Assembly: GCA_002900995.3 (NCBI GenBank)
Contig: CM035304.1
Span: 2,574,823-2,638,822, forward strand
Direction of reading: 5' to 3'
DNA: 64,000 bases
Origin: Ganoderma boninense
Lineage: Eukaryota; Basidiomycota; Agaricomycetes; Polyporales; Polyporaceae
Positions 45,973 through 58,900 of the stretch are shown in pieces. The first letter of the stretch is position 1; each line of letters begins with the position of its first letter. The position numbers and the translations under genes were made by a program. The notes under the pieces are model-generated. The model saw only the letters and a list, made by a program, of their open reading frames with translations. It searched no databases and was not told the origin of the DNA.

Positions 45973-46934
45973 AATGGAGAGGGATGTTCAAGTATGCAGT
46001 GAGTCAGGAAGGTAAGCGCGGGCTGGGGGTTTATAGAGTCGCAGCAACATACCGTCAATCGAGCAGTCGCACCGCGACCAAGAAATACGTAAACCAGAGG
46101 TCGCTGGGAGACGAATAAGTGCCAAACTTCGTCGTTAGCGAGCAAGCAACCATGAAACACGGGCCGAGGGGGTTCAGAGAAGTGTCGTCTGAGAATGCAA
46201 GGATCCAAATCGACATATAGAAATTCCACGACAGTGGTCTTCTCCCTGAGATCTTCTAATTGTCATGAAGAAATTAGGCTTCGACTCGGCCGTTGCCACT
46301 GTTACCCTACTAGTGCTGACCAGATAGAATCACAACCCATTCCAGTGGCCATTCTGTGGCTGACATGAATGCCATCGGCCGGGTTCCATTGCTTCTCAGT
46401 TTCCTACGGTGCCGCGTTGAAAGTTCCCTGATACTAAATTATCTTAGTGAGCCCGCAGTATATACCTGGCATGTGTTGTGTACGACGCATGCTACTTATC
46501 TCATTCTGCAATGATAAGCCTTGTAGATGATGATGATGATACACACTTACACTCTGTTCGGCTGAGCTGCATCAGAGAGATATTCGAATGACGGAGGGGC
46601 AAACATGATTTGGCAATCGGAAGACGTCGACTGCGGATTAAGGACGATCGTGCCTATACTGGGATGCGGCTACGCAATGCCCTGTAAGTTGTCAAGATAT
46701 CAGAATAGTGTTGACAGTAATAAATAAGCATGGGATGAGGCGGTCACCACAGAGGCTTCAACCTTCCATTCAATGTCTCTGTTCGTGGATCGAATAGTTT
46801 CCGCATCTCTCAAAGAGTGTGAACCTACCACGACACCAGCCAATCTTCTCGGTTGACTCTCACTTCTATAATTACCATGCTGGCATTTTATTTTGAGGTC
46901 CATTTTCAGCTCTTTGCCTGGAAAGCACTAGTGA
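45973..46934. other. intergenic, nothing recognised
   Basis: About 960 bp. Contains a short gat microsatellite (tgatgatgatgat near 46530). I see no gene. Confidence 0.4.
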
Positions 46935-49300
46935 GCTGACTTCCTCTACGCCGCCACTGGCAGCCACATCATCGCCTTCTCTCCATCCCTCTACGGCATG
47001 CGCACGACTGATGCAGAGAACAGTACCGCCTTGTATATCGCGAGGAACACGAGGCCCATCGCCTTCTCCGGCGCGCCCCCAGCCGTCTCGGCCTGCGCCT
47101 CGTAGAATGACAGAAGGCGAAGCGCGGGGTCACGCCGCATTATTGCCTCGACTCCCTCCGCGGAGTCTCGCGTGAGGCTTCCTTCGAGCACGGAGAGCTA
47201 TTGAGCATACAGCATGAGGGGAACACCGAGCTCCTGAGCGACGGTATGCCGTAAAACCGGAGAAGGGTGCACGAGATGAACGATCGCCCCTGGAGAGTGC
47301 CGCATCTCGTGGACGCCTGAGCGGCCTCATATGCAGGCACCCATGCCACTTCCTTAGGGAGGGCGGAGTTGCAGTTAGTACGGTAACTTGACAGTTTTGA
47401 TGATAGAGTGGCGTGCTCGCCCATCGTGCTCGGGAAGGCACTTCTGGAACAGAGGAGACCTGACTAGGGCGGAGAACCACTCGCGCTCGTTCCAACAACC
47501 GGCTCTATGTCCCATGCAACCTGCTCACCGGAAGAGTATTGTGCTGCTGGGTGACGTTCTGGAGGACGCGTTCTGCGGCTCATTTGCTCTCGGAGTACTC
47601 TGTCCCGAACGGTGACGTGAGGTCGTTGACTGAGATTTCAGGAACTGGCGCGGTAATCTTGCAGTCTACAGTCAAGATGAAAGCAATCAGACTTGGTGCG
47701 ACAGTGGAATGATAGAGGGTCTTACTCCTGAAAACATACCAGAGATAGAGTTGACTAGCATGACAGTAGGCGCGAGGCTGACGAAATTACGCACGGCCAG
47801 CATATCCGCATCAAACGACGCAATCGACAGGTTGAGGTCCGCTTTTCAGGAAACGCAATGTCCTGTCAGACTGTCGTCTAGCGCAATAACCCACATCGCG
47901 AACAGACTCACCATTCAGCATAATAAACGCCATGGACATCCTAATTTCTTCCCACAAGGCCCGGGCGATCCGTTACCCAGACTCATCCAATACTGCCTCG
48001 ACCAGTCTGAACTTTGTAGAGTTCAACAATGTACGATAGAGATCCCGTGAGGCGAACTGTTTCCCCTGCCGCGCAAAGTGTCGGTGGCACTTCGATTGAA
48101 TGCATACCCGCACGCTCGACGGTCTCGTCGCGCAAGAGGTGCTCAAGAGCATCGCACCCCAGCCCGCGCGTGGTTCTCGTGATGAGCACGACGTCCTTCT
48201 GGCCTGGCGGTCGCTCAACAAGGTTCGCGGGGCGTGCAGGAAAGTTTGTAGAGAACCGTTCGACGCGCCGCCACAGAACCTGTGGCGTACGCTCGCCATC
48301 CCAGTGCGCGACGTCAGGGCCGCGCATGATAGCACGGATTCGTGCACAAAATGCGGCGATCATGTGCGCGCTGAAGACGCGGTCCTTTGGGATGTGCTTC
48401 CAGGAATGCTGGTTCATCTCGCGGACGGCGTGAAGGAGCGTCTTGTGGATCCGATTAGCCTAGAGGCTGTCGCCACTGCTGCAAACGATATCCGCGTCGT
48501 CAACGACAGCAGGCCTGAGCGTGCATTGGACGGTCGCACTCACGAACATGAGGGTGCACGTTTCGTTCCACGGACAAGGCAGGGTGAACTCACCCAGAGT
48601 TTCTCTCTATTGTCTTATAGAGGGACTCAACCTCGTCCTTGTACTCGGAAAGGGTGATGCCGCGTCGTGGAAGGTCTTTGCCATTGAACATCTGCACATG
48701 CTGCTATCAGTTATATGTGGTTCATAGGCTTGACAAGCGACAGACCTCCTTCAAAATACGAGAGTGCTGGAGCATAACTGTTCGTTCGTTGCCCTGGTGT
48801 GTGAACCATGAGCAACAGAGATTCGAGTAACAACCCTACATGTGGGCCTACGCAAACTGCTCCTTGTCCCCTTCGAGATATTTCAAGTTCTTTCAGTCAC
48901 CCAGAGGGTCCTCAGGTGGCTCGATCAGGACAACATTCTGGAATATCCCATGGCCGAATATTACAAAAAATGGACATGTGGATCCCCGTTGATCATGATC
49001 TCTCTTAATCACGACGATGCCGATGAGCAGGATTTACGTAGAAGCTGCAGCACGACAAGAATGGGGGACTAACCAAGTGGGACTTGGTTCTTTTTCTCCC
49101 AGTGAGACAAACGATATGCCCGTTGACACGAGCCACAATCTTCCATAGGCCGGTCCGGATGCGTTGCAGCATGACAAGGCCGTTCGTGGAGTAAGTATCC
49201 AGATCGACGATCTTCATGTTGAGTACCGGTAGGGAGCATCGCGCCCAGACCTCATCAATTTCTTCTGTTATTATGTGCACTTAGACTGGGAGGTCGCGAG
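46935..49300 (-). pseudogene. decayed NRPS-like A-T-R enzyme, tandem copy of the reductase gene
   Basis: Fragments appear in the order of an A-T-R enzyme on the minus strand. Near 49120 lies an adenylation tail (GLWKIVARVNGHIVCLTGRK). Near 48640 is a linker (LPRRGITLSEYKDEVESLYK). Near 48460 is a carrier-like site CSSGDSL followed at once by a TAG stop. Near 48200 is the reductase start (FPARPANLVERPPGQKDVVL). Near 47450 is WNEREW with LVRSPLFQKCLPEHDG-like sequence, and near 47110 the C-terminal RRDPALRLLSFYEAQAE. The Rossmann motif reads LITRTTRGLG, with two glycines changed to arginine relative to the neighbour. Frame breaks separate the pieces. It is a broken paralogue of the gene at 44.5-46.0 kb. 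Confidence 0.75.
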
Positions 49301-50203
49301 TGAAAGCTTACAAGAGTGACGACTTCAAGTTCGTGCATTCTATCTTCGATGAGGGAGTGAAAGGCACTCTTCAGATCGGCTGTTACGGACCAGTACACCC
49401 AATGCATACCAGGATTCGCTGGAACTTATAACGGTAAAAGATCAGCAAAAGACATTGCGTCCGTTACTCACGTCTTATGCAGGTTCAACGTGGCAATGTT
49501 TGTCGACGTCCGACAGCAGTGAGTGCTCAGGCTAGAAATGAACCGTAACAGCCTACTCCTACCGCGAGTCAGAGTACCTCATTCGCAGTAGAATACGGGT
49601 ACTCACCTTTATAAAAGTTCCCCACGTGTTCGACATTCAGAAACAAGCTAGCCGGCAAGGATGTTCGCCGTCCCAGCCCTCATGTGGCGACCGGCAGTGC
49701 AAATTTTAACGCTAACAATTGTACCTACCGAAGGACTGTAAACGGCCAATCCTGCAGTTAAGCTCTAGCCGATAGTGAGTTTTATAGATACTCGTCATTA
49801 ATTACACTGACGGCAAGGAGGAGGAGGAGTAGGAGGATGAGCCTGAGGAGGAGGCGAGGCAAACAGGACGCGCCAACTCGATGACTCAGCAAATGCCATA
49901 TGTGGACTGGAGGATACGAAACGCCAGTAAGTTGGCGCCTGCATGTTTTCTATGTTCAGCTCCGAATTGTACACCATATGGTCACTTCCTGGTTCGATTT
50001 GGCAATAACTACACCACTAACACTATACATGAATTTCAGGCTGCGATGGTGCCTGCGTGAGGCTCTTGTGGAAGGTACGTACATGAAACGAGCGTCGTCG
50101 AGCTCCCAGTTCGTGAATGTATTCGCTACCTCCTCGGAGTCTCACAACAACGCACGATAACAACGTACAAGATTCCTGCTCCTCTCATTGAAATGTTTCC
50201 ATC
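49301..50203. other. gene-poor stretch, possibly upstream remains of the decayed A-T-R gene
   Basis: About 900 bp. No clear coding segment, although weak adenylation-domain resemblance may extend to about 49400. A purine run rich in gaggag lies near 49818-49858. Confidence 0.35.
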
Positions 50204-52007
50204 CTACAAACGTTCTCCGACGAGCTGGCGGATGCGCGCAAGCTCGAGGCGCAACACCTTGACCTCGGCAGCCAGGAACTCCACACGCGCCTCCAGCCGC
50301 TCGCGCTGCGCCTCCTGCACCTCATACTCGAAGGTATTCTCATCCTTCGTCGGCGTGTCTCGGCATGTAACCTCACCGGATGAGGCGAGGGAGCCTCCGA
50401 GGGACAGCTGCCGGCCCCCGCCATCGGGCATTGCCAGCTGGCTGTAGACGACGTCCACGATCCTCGCCGTCGCGTCGCCGTCGTTGCTTGGTTGGTTTGT
50501 CTCCACACCGATGCTTACGGTGTGGCGTTTGTCCTGATGACTTTCTGGAGGCGCCTCGTCCCCGGGCGAAGCTTGCACCCACTTCTCCCTGGTGCGCGGG
50601 GGCACGGGGCGGAGCCCGTGCGGCGCGAGGATGGTGTGCCAGAACGGCGCGATGCACGGCACGGAGAAGGGTCGGCCAGTACACATACTTTGGAACTGCA
50701 GGAGGAAGTCGCGGTCGTAGCTGCAACAGGGCGCGCACATCAGTGACATTACATCAAAAGAATTTCTTGACGAAGACGACCCACCGCCTGACAGACGAGG
50801 TTCATGTAGGCTTCGGGAGGCTTCACACCTTCCGGGTAGGCGAGACGAGTTCCATCCGATATCATCTTTGCGCTCTCGAGCAGGGCCCCAAACGGCAGCC
50901 TCGGGGTCTCCAGTAACATCTGCGCCTCCTTTGCTGTATAACGGGAGGCGGAGGCGCGACGGAGGCGGGAGAGGGCATGTCGACGGTCTCTGAAACGATG
51001 TCACCCTCAGTTTTGACCGGAGCCTGGCCCGAAATGCCCTCCAACACCTCTCGCCGCGCCTGCACGATCCACCGCGTGCAGCGCCACCCATTCATCTTCC
51101 GGCTTGTCTTCATCGTCCCACGACGTCTGCAGATGCCACTGCCTTTCCGCCTCCGCCCTCTCCCTCTCCGTGCACCGCACATCGCGGTCCTCCTCCACCT
51201 CCGACGGGGTGCGCGACCTCGACCCTGACCCGAACACCGACACGCGCGACGAGCCGATCGTCTCCGCCTCAGTCCCCGTCCCCGATCCCGCCCGGATGTA
51301 CTCGTTCAAGTCGACGTTGCCAGTCATCCTGGATGCGAGCGCCCCGGCTGCAGGGCCCATCTGACCGGGAACGAACTCCTGCGCGCGCGCGTCCAGGTGC
51401 CCCCCCGTCCGGCTCCTCGTTGTGATGCCAGCCCCCGCGTCCACGTCCACGTCCGCGCCCCCGCCCCCGCCTTTGCGCGCGCCATTCGACGTACGTTTGC
51501 GCATGGGGTGGTGCTGGTCAGCGCTGCTGGGCGTGCCGGGCGTGGTCGGCGTGTTGGGGCTTTTCCATTGGCGTGTGTAGTAGGGCGACGTGCCCTTCGA
51601 GCTCGCGTTCGAGTGCGAGTCGGTATCGCCGCCGGAGGTGTGGTGCTCCGTGCGCTGGTCCTTCGCAGCGAGGGTCTGGCGGATGGCCTCGAGCGAGCGC
51701 GTGTTTCCGGGGGTGGTGGGGGAAGTCAGCGTCGACGGCGGAAGCGGAGGCAGGGCAGCCACGGCGGAGGAGGCACTGGCAGGCGGGTCGATGGGACGGG
51801 GTTCTGTGTGGGCGTATCAGTTCAAGGCCACGGGTACGCAGCGGCCATCGTGAGCGTGAGCACGGAGGACGTACCCCAGAACGACGGCTTCTCTGAGCGC
51901 TGGTCGGTCACCAGAGATAGCTTCACGCCTCCGGACGTCCCGAAGGACTTTCCTGACCACCAAGGGCTTGGCGATGAATACCCGTATGGATCGGGTGTGG
52001 CAGACAT
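50204..52007 (-). CDS. eIF4G-related protein with eIF4E-binding-type region
   Basis: The first exon starts at the ATG at 52007 (PYGYSSPSPWWSGKSFGTSG). Later exons include a long disordered Ser/Thr/Gly-rich segment (about 51762-51000) and the terminal exon 50720-50204. The segments LAYPEGVKPPEAYMNL and YDRDFLLQFQSMCTGRP match, in order and spacing, the stretch of fungal eIF4G that reads YP.GV..P...LN followed by YDRxFLLQF, next to the eIF4E-binding region. The C-terminus is a Leu/Glu/Arg coiled coil (ARVEFLAAEVKVLRLELARI). No MIF4G domain is present, so this is not a full eIF4G. It may regulate translation by binding eIF4E or other partners. One exon junction near 50760 does not resolve cleanly in phase. 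The gene is real; the function is tentative. Confidence 0.6.
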
Positions 52008-52923
52008 GGCTGTGGGCTCGCAGAGGTCGAGGCGTGTAAGCGAGAAGTGTAAAGAGAAGGCGACTCGCTACAAGGAGATGGGGAGGTGGGAGAGAACGTG
52101 TGGGTGAAGCCCGCCCCCGGGACGCGTCTAGTTGAAGGGAAATCAAGGTTCACTGCAGTAATACCGCACAGTTCTAGCACGTTCTTCCGGGCGCGTTGCA
52201 GAGGTGCCAGGTAGGCGAGAGATCCGCGTGGCGAAGGCGTGGATCGAAAGGATGGCCAGTCCTGTATATCGCCTCGCTCTTGGGCGCAAGGTCGCAGAGT
52301 GAACGCTGCGGTAATATTCGAGTTGGCGCCAGGAAGAAGCTAAGAAGGTCCGCGGTAGCAGTGTTCCGGCGATGGGTATTCCTGCACACGAACATCATGT
52401 GCAAGGTCATGACCACCGCATTAGTAGGCCTTATATGCTTCTTAGAAGGCGCAGCGGCATACGTGAGAACGCCATATTGGAATAGAATGCACTCGAGTCG
52501 AAGATGGCAAGCTACTCACCTAACATGAAGAACCACTTGCCAGCATGCGACGGCGCCCAGTGTGTAAACTACAAGGGATGTAGATGCACTCTGGGCTGCC
52601 ATTGCTGGTAGCCGCCAACTCTTGTCTCCGGTGTCTCCGGTGGAGGGCGGGCGCACAGTGGCAACCCCACCCTCAGTCGGTCAGCGACTCCAACGTGGAC
52701 TTTGACTCCCATAGCTGCCACCATCCGATGAAGGAGTGGTCGAGGGCGGTGTTCCCGTGGGATAGTGCTAAGGGAGGGGGGGGTTAGTCGGGATGATGCA
52801 CAGCTTGCCAATCCTGCCTTACTGTTGTCATTCACGCGATCCCCTCTGTTGTCATCCCAACACCACTTTTTCAGATCGACTTTTTCTACATGCCTGAAGG
52901 GCTTGAGTCCACCCAGTACTCGT
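52008..52923. other. intergenic, nothing recognised
   Basis: About 900 bp between the eIF4G-related gene and the third ICMT-like gene. No gene is supported. Confidence 0.4.
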
Positions 52924-53727
52924 TCAGTACACCAGCGGAACAAGACGATACCGCGTCCTCCTCGCCCACTCCTCCCACCCCTCCCCGAACTCGCCCCGCA
53001 GCATCGCGTCCTCGTCCCCCGTCCGCCAGCACAAGCTCGCCCCGACCCACACCAGGTGCGCGACGACCAGGCCCGTGCCCCACCTCCACCCCGCGGAGGC
53101 GCCCCACAGCCCCGCCTCGGTGAAGAACGATCCCGCGCTCGCGAGCAGCAGCACGCTACCCGAGAGCATCACGACGAACGCGGTGTAGCCCGGGTGCCGC
53201 ACGACCGCGTACGGGCCCGTCGTCACGAGCTTGTGCCGCTCGCAGATGACCATGTCCCAGACGTAGAAGCGCCCGAGCGCGCGGTGGCACCAGATGCGGC
53301 CCAGCCCGCCGGCGATCCCGAGTAGACAGCCCGCGGCGGACGCTGGGGTGAGACGGAGCGCGGCCGCCCCGGGCGGGTTGTGCGTGAAGAGGAGGGCGAG
53401 GAGGGCGCTCGAGAGGGCGGACGGATAGTGTTGTGCGAGAAGAGCTGCGATTTCTGCGATGGCAACGCCGCAGAGGAGGGCCTAGATGCACGACGGATAT
53501 TAGATAAATATTCGGGACCTTTTGCATGGGAGAGAACACGGCGGTACCTTGGACGCCCAGGCGGCGCATGTACCCAGGACCTCTAGCGCCGTCGTCTTGA
53601 ATGACGAAGTAGAGTTCGAGGAGGTCGCTTGCGCTCCTGCGTTTGGAGGCGTCATGCCCATATATACACAAACGGTATATGCAACGAGGAGCGGGACCTT
53701 GATGAGCGCAACATCGAGCGAGGCCAT
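52924..53727 (-). CDS. ICMT-family isoprenylcysteine carboxyl methyltransferase, copy 3
   Basis: Two exons (53727-53548, 53481-52924) give 245 residues with no frame conflict. As in copies 1 and 2, a hydrophobic N-terminus (ALIKVPLLVAYTVCVYMGMT) is followed by the intron at the matching place. The catalytic half reads YVWDMVICERHKLVTTGPYA, VVRHPGYTAFVVMLSGSV, then DEDAMLRGEFGEGWEEWARR and YRLVPLVY. Compared with copy 1, RHPSY has become RHPGY and EDRMMRKEFG has become EDAMLRGEFG, so it is clearly diverged. It sits 21 kb from the other pair, in GC-rich sequence. Confidence 0.88.
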
Positions 53728-54647
53728 CGCGGGCACCGATGACCACTGATAGAGCGCAGAATTCGGCGCTGCGATATAAGTACTCGCAGAACCCCTATGT
53801 TTGCGGCACGGGGCACCATACTGCGTGTCATTTTAGCCGGTGCTAGGCACGGCCTCGAGGCTAGCTGGACGGGCGAGCCGAGTGCGATGAGGGCCGGAAT
53901 TTCAGAAAGCGGATCAAGGTATCAACTGCAGGGTATTGAGCATGAATGGAAGGCGTCGTCTCCAACTCCGCTACTGACACTCCGCTGCGACGCTCCCAGA
54001 CTGGACCTTCGAAAATCACATCACCAAAGACTGAACAAGCCTTGCGTCCTCATACTGCATCTGCAGCCCCCCCCCGGAATCGGCACCACTTTGCTGGTCT
54101 GTAAGGACGGTCAGTCAGTCTTGCATGGTGACGAAACATGTTGGACGCAGATGAGGGATAGAAAGGATATCAGGAACCGAGGTTGCTCAAAGTCGACGCA
54201 AAAGCACTCGGGGAAAGGATCGGGTGCGAGTAGTCGGGATCCAATCACTGTGTCATCCTGACGTGTTACTGACACAAGCCAGGCAGCACGGGACGAAGTT
54301 ACGGTGTCCTTCCAACTGTCAAGTTGAAAGTCGAACGAATGGGACTGTGGATAGAGATCCTATGTCAAAGGGTCAGAGACCAGCTCGATGAGTTGACGAT
54401 GTTACTCACCTCACATATGCATTTCGATATGTTGTCCCACGCGCAGTTGCTTCAGAGAAAACGCGGCGAGGACAGTCTATTGAGTTAATCGTTCCGTCCC
54501 CCAGGACGCTAAGCCCGAGTACAAGAGCTTCATGGTAATGCGTACTCATGCAGTCATCCAAGAAACTCATCAGGGCAAACGTCATCAAAGCACCCATCGT
54601 GAAAGTCGTTACCGTCATCGCAAGCACCCGCCCACGTCCCCCCAACC
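53728..54647. other. intergenic, nothing recognised
   Basis: About 920 bp. A 154-codon plus-strand frame (53797-54261) lacks any recognisable feature. Confidence 0.4.
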
Positions 54648-55918
54648 TCACCAAAGCGCGACCGTGGCCGCGACCAGACACGCCCCCAAGCACGCACTCG
54701 CGAACACGCTCAGCGCGAGCGGCACCGCCGTCCACGCGTACGTCAGTATGCCGATCAGCGCAAGCACGAACCCGACGAGCGCCATGCCCGCACACACGAC
54801 GTGCGCGCGCGACAGCACGCCGATCATGTCCTTGAGGCGCCCCGCCGTGTGCCCGACCATCGCCTCCGGGTCGCCGCGCGCGCGGACCTGCTCCTCGTCC
54901 CGGTCGCGGGGCCGCGGGCGCCGGCCGCAGGAGAGGAACCAGAGCGGGTGCGCGCGGTCGATGCTGACGAGCCCGCGCAGGTCCGTGAAGACCTCGAGGG
55001 GGAAGTCCGCGATCGCCTCGATGGGGTTGGAGGAGCCCGCGTGCGAGCCTTGCGACGCGGAGGGGCGGTGCGAGTGGGTGCTGTGCTTGCGGCGGGGGCG
55101 CTCGTAGGATGGCTTTTCGGTGGACGACTGGGGCGTGCGTTGGGAGGTCGATGGCGCGCGGCTCAGGCCTGGGGTGGTGGGGAAGTATTTGTCTTCCTTT
55201 TTCTCTGCGTCGTTGAGCTGGTATTTGATGAGGACGAAAGATGCGGAGTACGCGACGATCGCTGGAAAAGAGTAATGTTAAGTCAGAATACTGAGACAAG
55301 CTCGGCCCATGTCGTGCAGAGGCCCGCATACATGAGGAGATCTCATAATTGTATGCGCGCAGAACACCCATGTATATAGGGCAGGATGTACACAGTGCAT
55401 GCAGCGGAAGGACAAATGGTGTATGTCGCCCACGGGAGCGCCAGGGCATGTTCGGGCGTTCAAGGCAGCAAAGATGAACATAACTCACAGGCGCAGACAT
55501 GGAAGATAATCGCTCCTCCAAGACTTGCATTGATGACTTGATCTCTCGCTGACCAGTTATGGAGATCCGCAGTCCGCGTTGGAGACGCAAGGGAGAAGAG
55601 GAGACTATCAATGGTGATGAAGAACGTGGTCTGATGTGTGGCAAGTGGAACCAGGGTGTTCATATCCAGAACGAGCACACGAAGAGAGAGAAAACCCACC
55701 AGGACACCCTCTTTCTGCAACCTGTCCTCCCATAACTGAACGACGGCCAGGAGAGCCTGTTTCAGAGCATCCTCTGGGGTGGAAGGATTCCCTGTTTGGA
55801 TTGCTCCTTCAGCCGCTTCGCACTGCATACCAGGTGCGTCCGGCACACTTACCTGCTGCGCCGACGCCGAAATATGCTCTACCCCGGTCTGCAACGGGGA
55901 GGATCGAGGCACCGGCAT
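54648..55918 (-). CDS. multi-pass membrane protein of unknown function
   Basis: Two exons (55918-55489, 55261-54648) give 347 residues, joined in phase by a 227-nt intron. Hydrophobic stretches occur in the first exon (LVGFLSLRVLVLDMNTLVPL, INASLGGAIIFHVC) and across the junction (IVAYSASFVLIKY). A charged, Ser/Pro-rich cytoplasmic loop follows (PSYERPRRKHSTHSHRPS). Two or three helices end the protein (VVCAGMALVGFVLALIGILT, AVPLALSVFASACLGACLVA). I do not recognise the family; membrane proteins of this kind are frequent hypothetical genes in agaricomycetes. A gtgagg donor overlaps the stop, so a further exon downstream to about 54406 is possible. The start could also lie in an upstream exon. 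Confidence 0.65.
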
Positions 55919-58900
55919 TGGCCTTGGACTTGAACATGGTGGATGGGGAGACCGTTGGAGGCGCGGGAGAGCTCCAAACCGAAGTTCGTCCTATGGAAGC
56001 CAAGAACGATAGAGCTTACCACGTTTGTAGTTTGGATCATCCCACCGACGTTCTGCGGAGTCTGTCCATCAGAGCACGTATTGAATATGAATTAATTCTC
56101 GGTGTTGGTCTTGCCGACATGCCAGCTGCGGGTCTTCAACTCCACTATACGGGACTGTAAGTGCAGGAATGTCTTGGGTGCGTCCTGTATGTCGAACCGT
56201 TGTTCCCGACCATCATGCAGCATGACAGAGGCAGCTGAGTTGAGGGAAGCGCATAGACTCTAGAGGATGCTCCGAGACGAGTGACACGAGGCAAGGCGAG
56301 GTCTCCTCCGAACAAGCGTGTAAAAGTATTACGTAAGGCGCTGTTATCAAACCTTGATGGCCTGGCGTCTATTAACCACTGTCTGCCAACCTACGACTAT
56401 GCCTATAACGCAATTATTCAAGTCCTCCTTCCCACTCTCCATCGACAACTGTTTCGGGTAACGGAATAAATGCAGAAGTCCATTCAAGTGTCGAGCATGC
56501 ACTGAGAAGGTTTCGTGCAAACGAAGTAGCCGCCCTTCCCCGACGGTCCGCCGACTAGGCATTTGAAGAAGTCGCCAGGTCTCCTCAATCCCACGTCACC
56601 TTCCTCTCACATTCATGGAGGTGACTCGGAGGTTCCCCAGTCAGCGGCAGCTTGTTGACTGCACGGCTATCGAGAAGGTCTGTGGCTGAGTAGCCTGAAC
56701 TAATACGGTAAAAACTTGCTTATATAGAATGTAACAACAACACCGTAGTTGATAACATTTACTGCGGTCGATGCCCTAGAGACAGCTTGAATCCAGTGGA
56801 TAGATAAACGTGAGCAGGGCGATCGCAAGATGAATGCCGGGAGGAGGGGCCCGAGTTGGGCCTGGTATATATGAAGCCGCGCCCTGCCGGATTAGGGTCC
56901 CCTTGTAGAAACGCGGGCGCAAGATTACTTCGGGATCCAGTGCGGTATATACGAAGAAGGATGCGTTGGTCCCCTTGTTCGTACTTAGGATGAGTATTGT
57001 GGATGTACTAGGGATAACGTAAGACGCCTAGGAAGATTGGGTGAAGACGTACCACTGATAAAAGCCCAGTCGAACGTGTCCCTCAGCCGCGAGCACTGAG
57101 TACCCGACCTTGACTAGTGCCAAGCTCGAAGTCTGTTAGGCCTGAGTCTGAGTCCGGAATGCGGTGTATTGCGCTTGGCACGGGCGCGCCTAAATAGCGG
57201 TTCGCAGAGGAAGCGCCGGATTAGTCAGGTGGCGGCAGCGCCACGCACAAACAGACGAAAACGGATGGACAACGTCGTGGCTCCCACCACCACAAGCCGC
57301 AGGTTCACGGCAACCGTACAAAACAGTTCTCGCCAACCCCTACCTCCGCTCAAAGCCTTCGCCCATGGGAGCGCCACATCTTCCAAACAGTTCCACCAAA
57401 CCCAGGCCAATGCCTGCGAGGCCTGGAAAGCCCAAGTAAACCATCGGTGCGTCTCTCTATTTCCGCACAGTGATGGTCGATAAGTCTGACTGTTCATAGT
57501 CGAGTGTTATTGCCGATCATCTGTGTGTAACAGCCGCTAATGACGCACTTTCCGTTAGTCGGGTATGTTCCTTGACCATGCATCTCAGTTCCGTCCCTAA
57601 TGTTCCTGATTGCAGCGAGCGCGTGGCGCACGTATCCAACTCAACCACACTTGCCCATGACTGTAATCCAATGGACCCTCATTGTAGTTTTGCATCGTCT
57701 AATACCTGGATCTCTAATGGCTTATTTATTTCATCCCCATGCACCGTCGTCCAGATACGTAAGCTGGGGCAGTTCTGCAGAAGCACGAGCCGGGAACCCG
57801 GCTCGTTTTGTTACGCTCGCGACGCTGGTTGTCGGGTCTGATGAGCCGTTAGATGGACGAGCTGCGAGTGTCGCGACTCGAATGACTGTTCACGACGCAC
57901 GGCCTATGCAGCTTGAGCAACGATGGAATGACGAAGCTGACCACTAACTGCGAATAGGAGAACGCGAGCAACACCTGTATAGGCCAGACTGACGGTTGAT
58001 AACAGATGGAGTCCTTGTGGTTCGAGGTGAGGAGAGACATATCATTGCTTCGTTTATCATCATTGATCCCTCTCCGGTCCTTCCCTCCGCCGATGAGCAC
58101 GTTGTAACCACCGATTCAGGTTCTGTAAGTAGTAGGCAGTGTCATTGAAAGTAGACATTTTACGTGTGAGCTTTCACCGCCAATATTCATATCTCGGAGA
58201 CAGGAAACGGCTCGTGGTGCGTCCACAGGGGGGAAATTCAAAGGAAACGGAAGAAACAGGCGTTCCTGCCCATTTCTCTCCATTCCCCCATAGATTGCCC
58301 TCCTGTGGACGTAGCTCGACCTGTTTCTAATATTCAGATATCTGGGCCTCCCGAGAACCAGAAAGGAACCATCGTTTCCCAACTCTCAAAGCGCCTGCCT
58401 TGCCTGTGACTCTCGTGCATATGCTCCATCGAGCACGTCCCGTCTGATTCCGTGACTTGCTGAAAGCGTATTGTGATTATGATATGGCTTCTTCGTTCAA
58501 TATATGTCGAATCTGCTTCAAGAGGACTAACTGAATCTAAGTCGACGGGCATGGTTGATGTTTCGGGATGAGGGACACAGCGTGAGGAAATGAGGATGGA
58601 ACTTTCGAGTTCTCAGGAGTCTTTGGGGTTTTTCGTAGTTTGGGAACTTACTGTTTCCTTTGCGTTTTATGAACTTTCCAGATACTAGAAGCAGCCCGCA
58701 TGTGTTCACGAAGGAGAAATTCTGAAGGAACTGTCCGGAAACACCACCTTTCCTCTCTGCTCCCATTTCCCCAGGACTTTTCCCTCTGCTCACCACTTTC
58801 AAGTATCCGAACACGCTTGGCTCCCTCGACAATCCGGAAAGAACTAAGTAACTTGAAGTTTCCCCTCAAGTTTCCTGGATGCTACCCAAAGCTAGAAACG

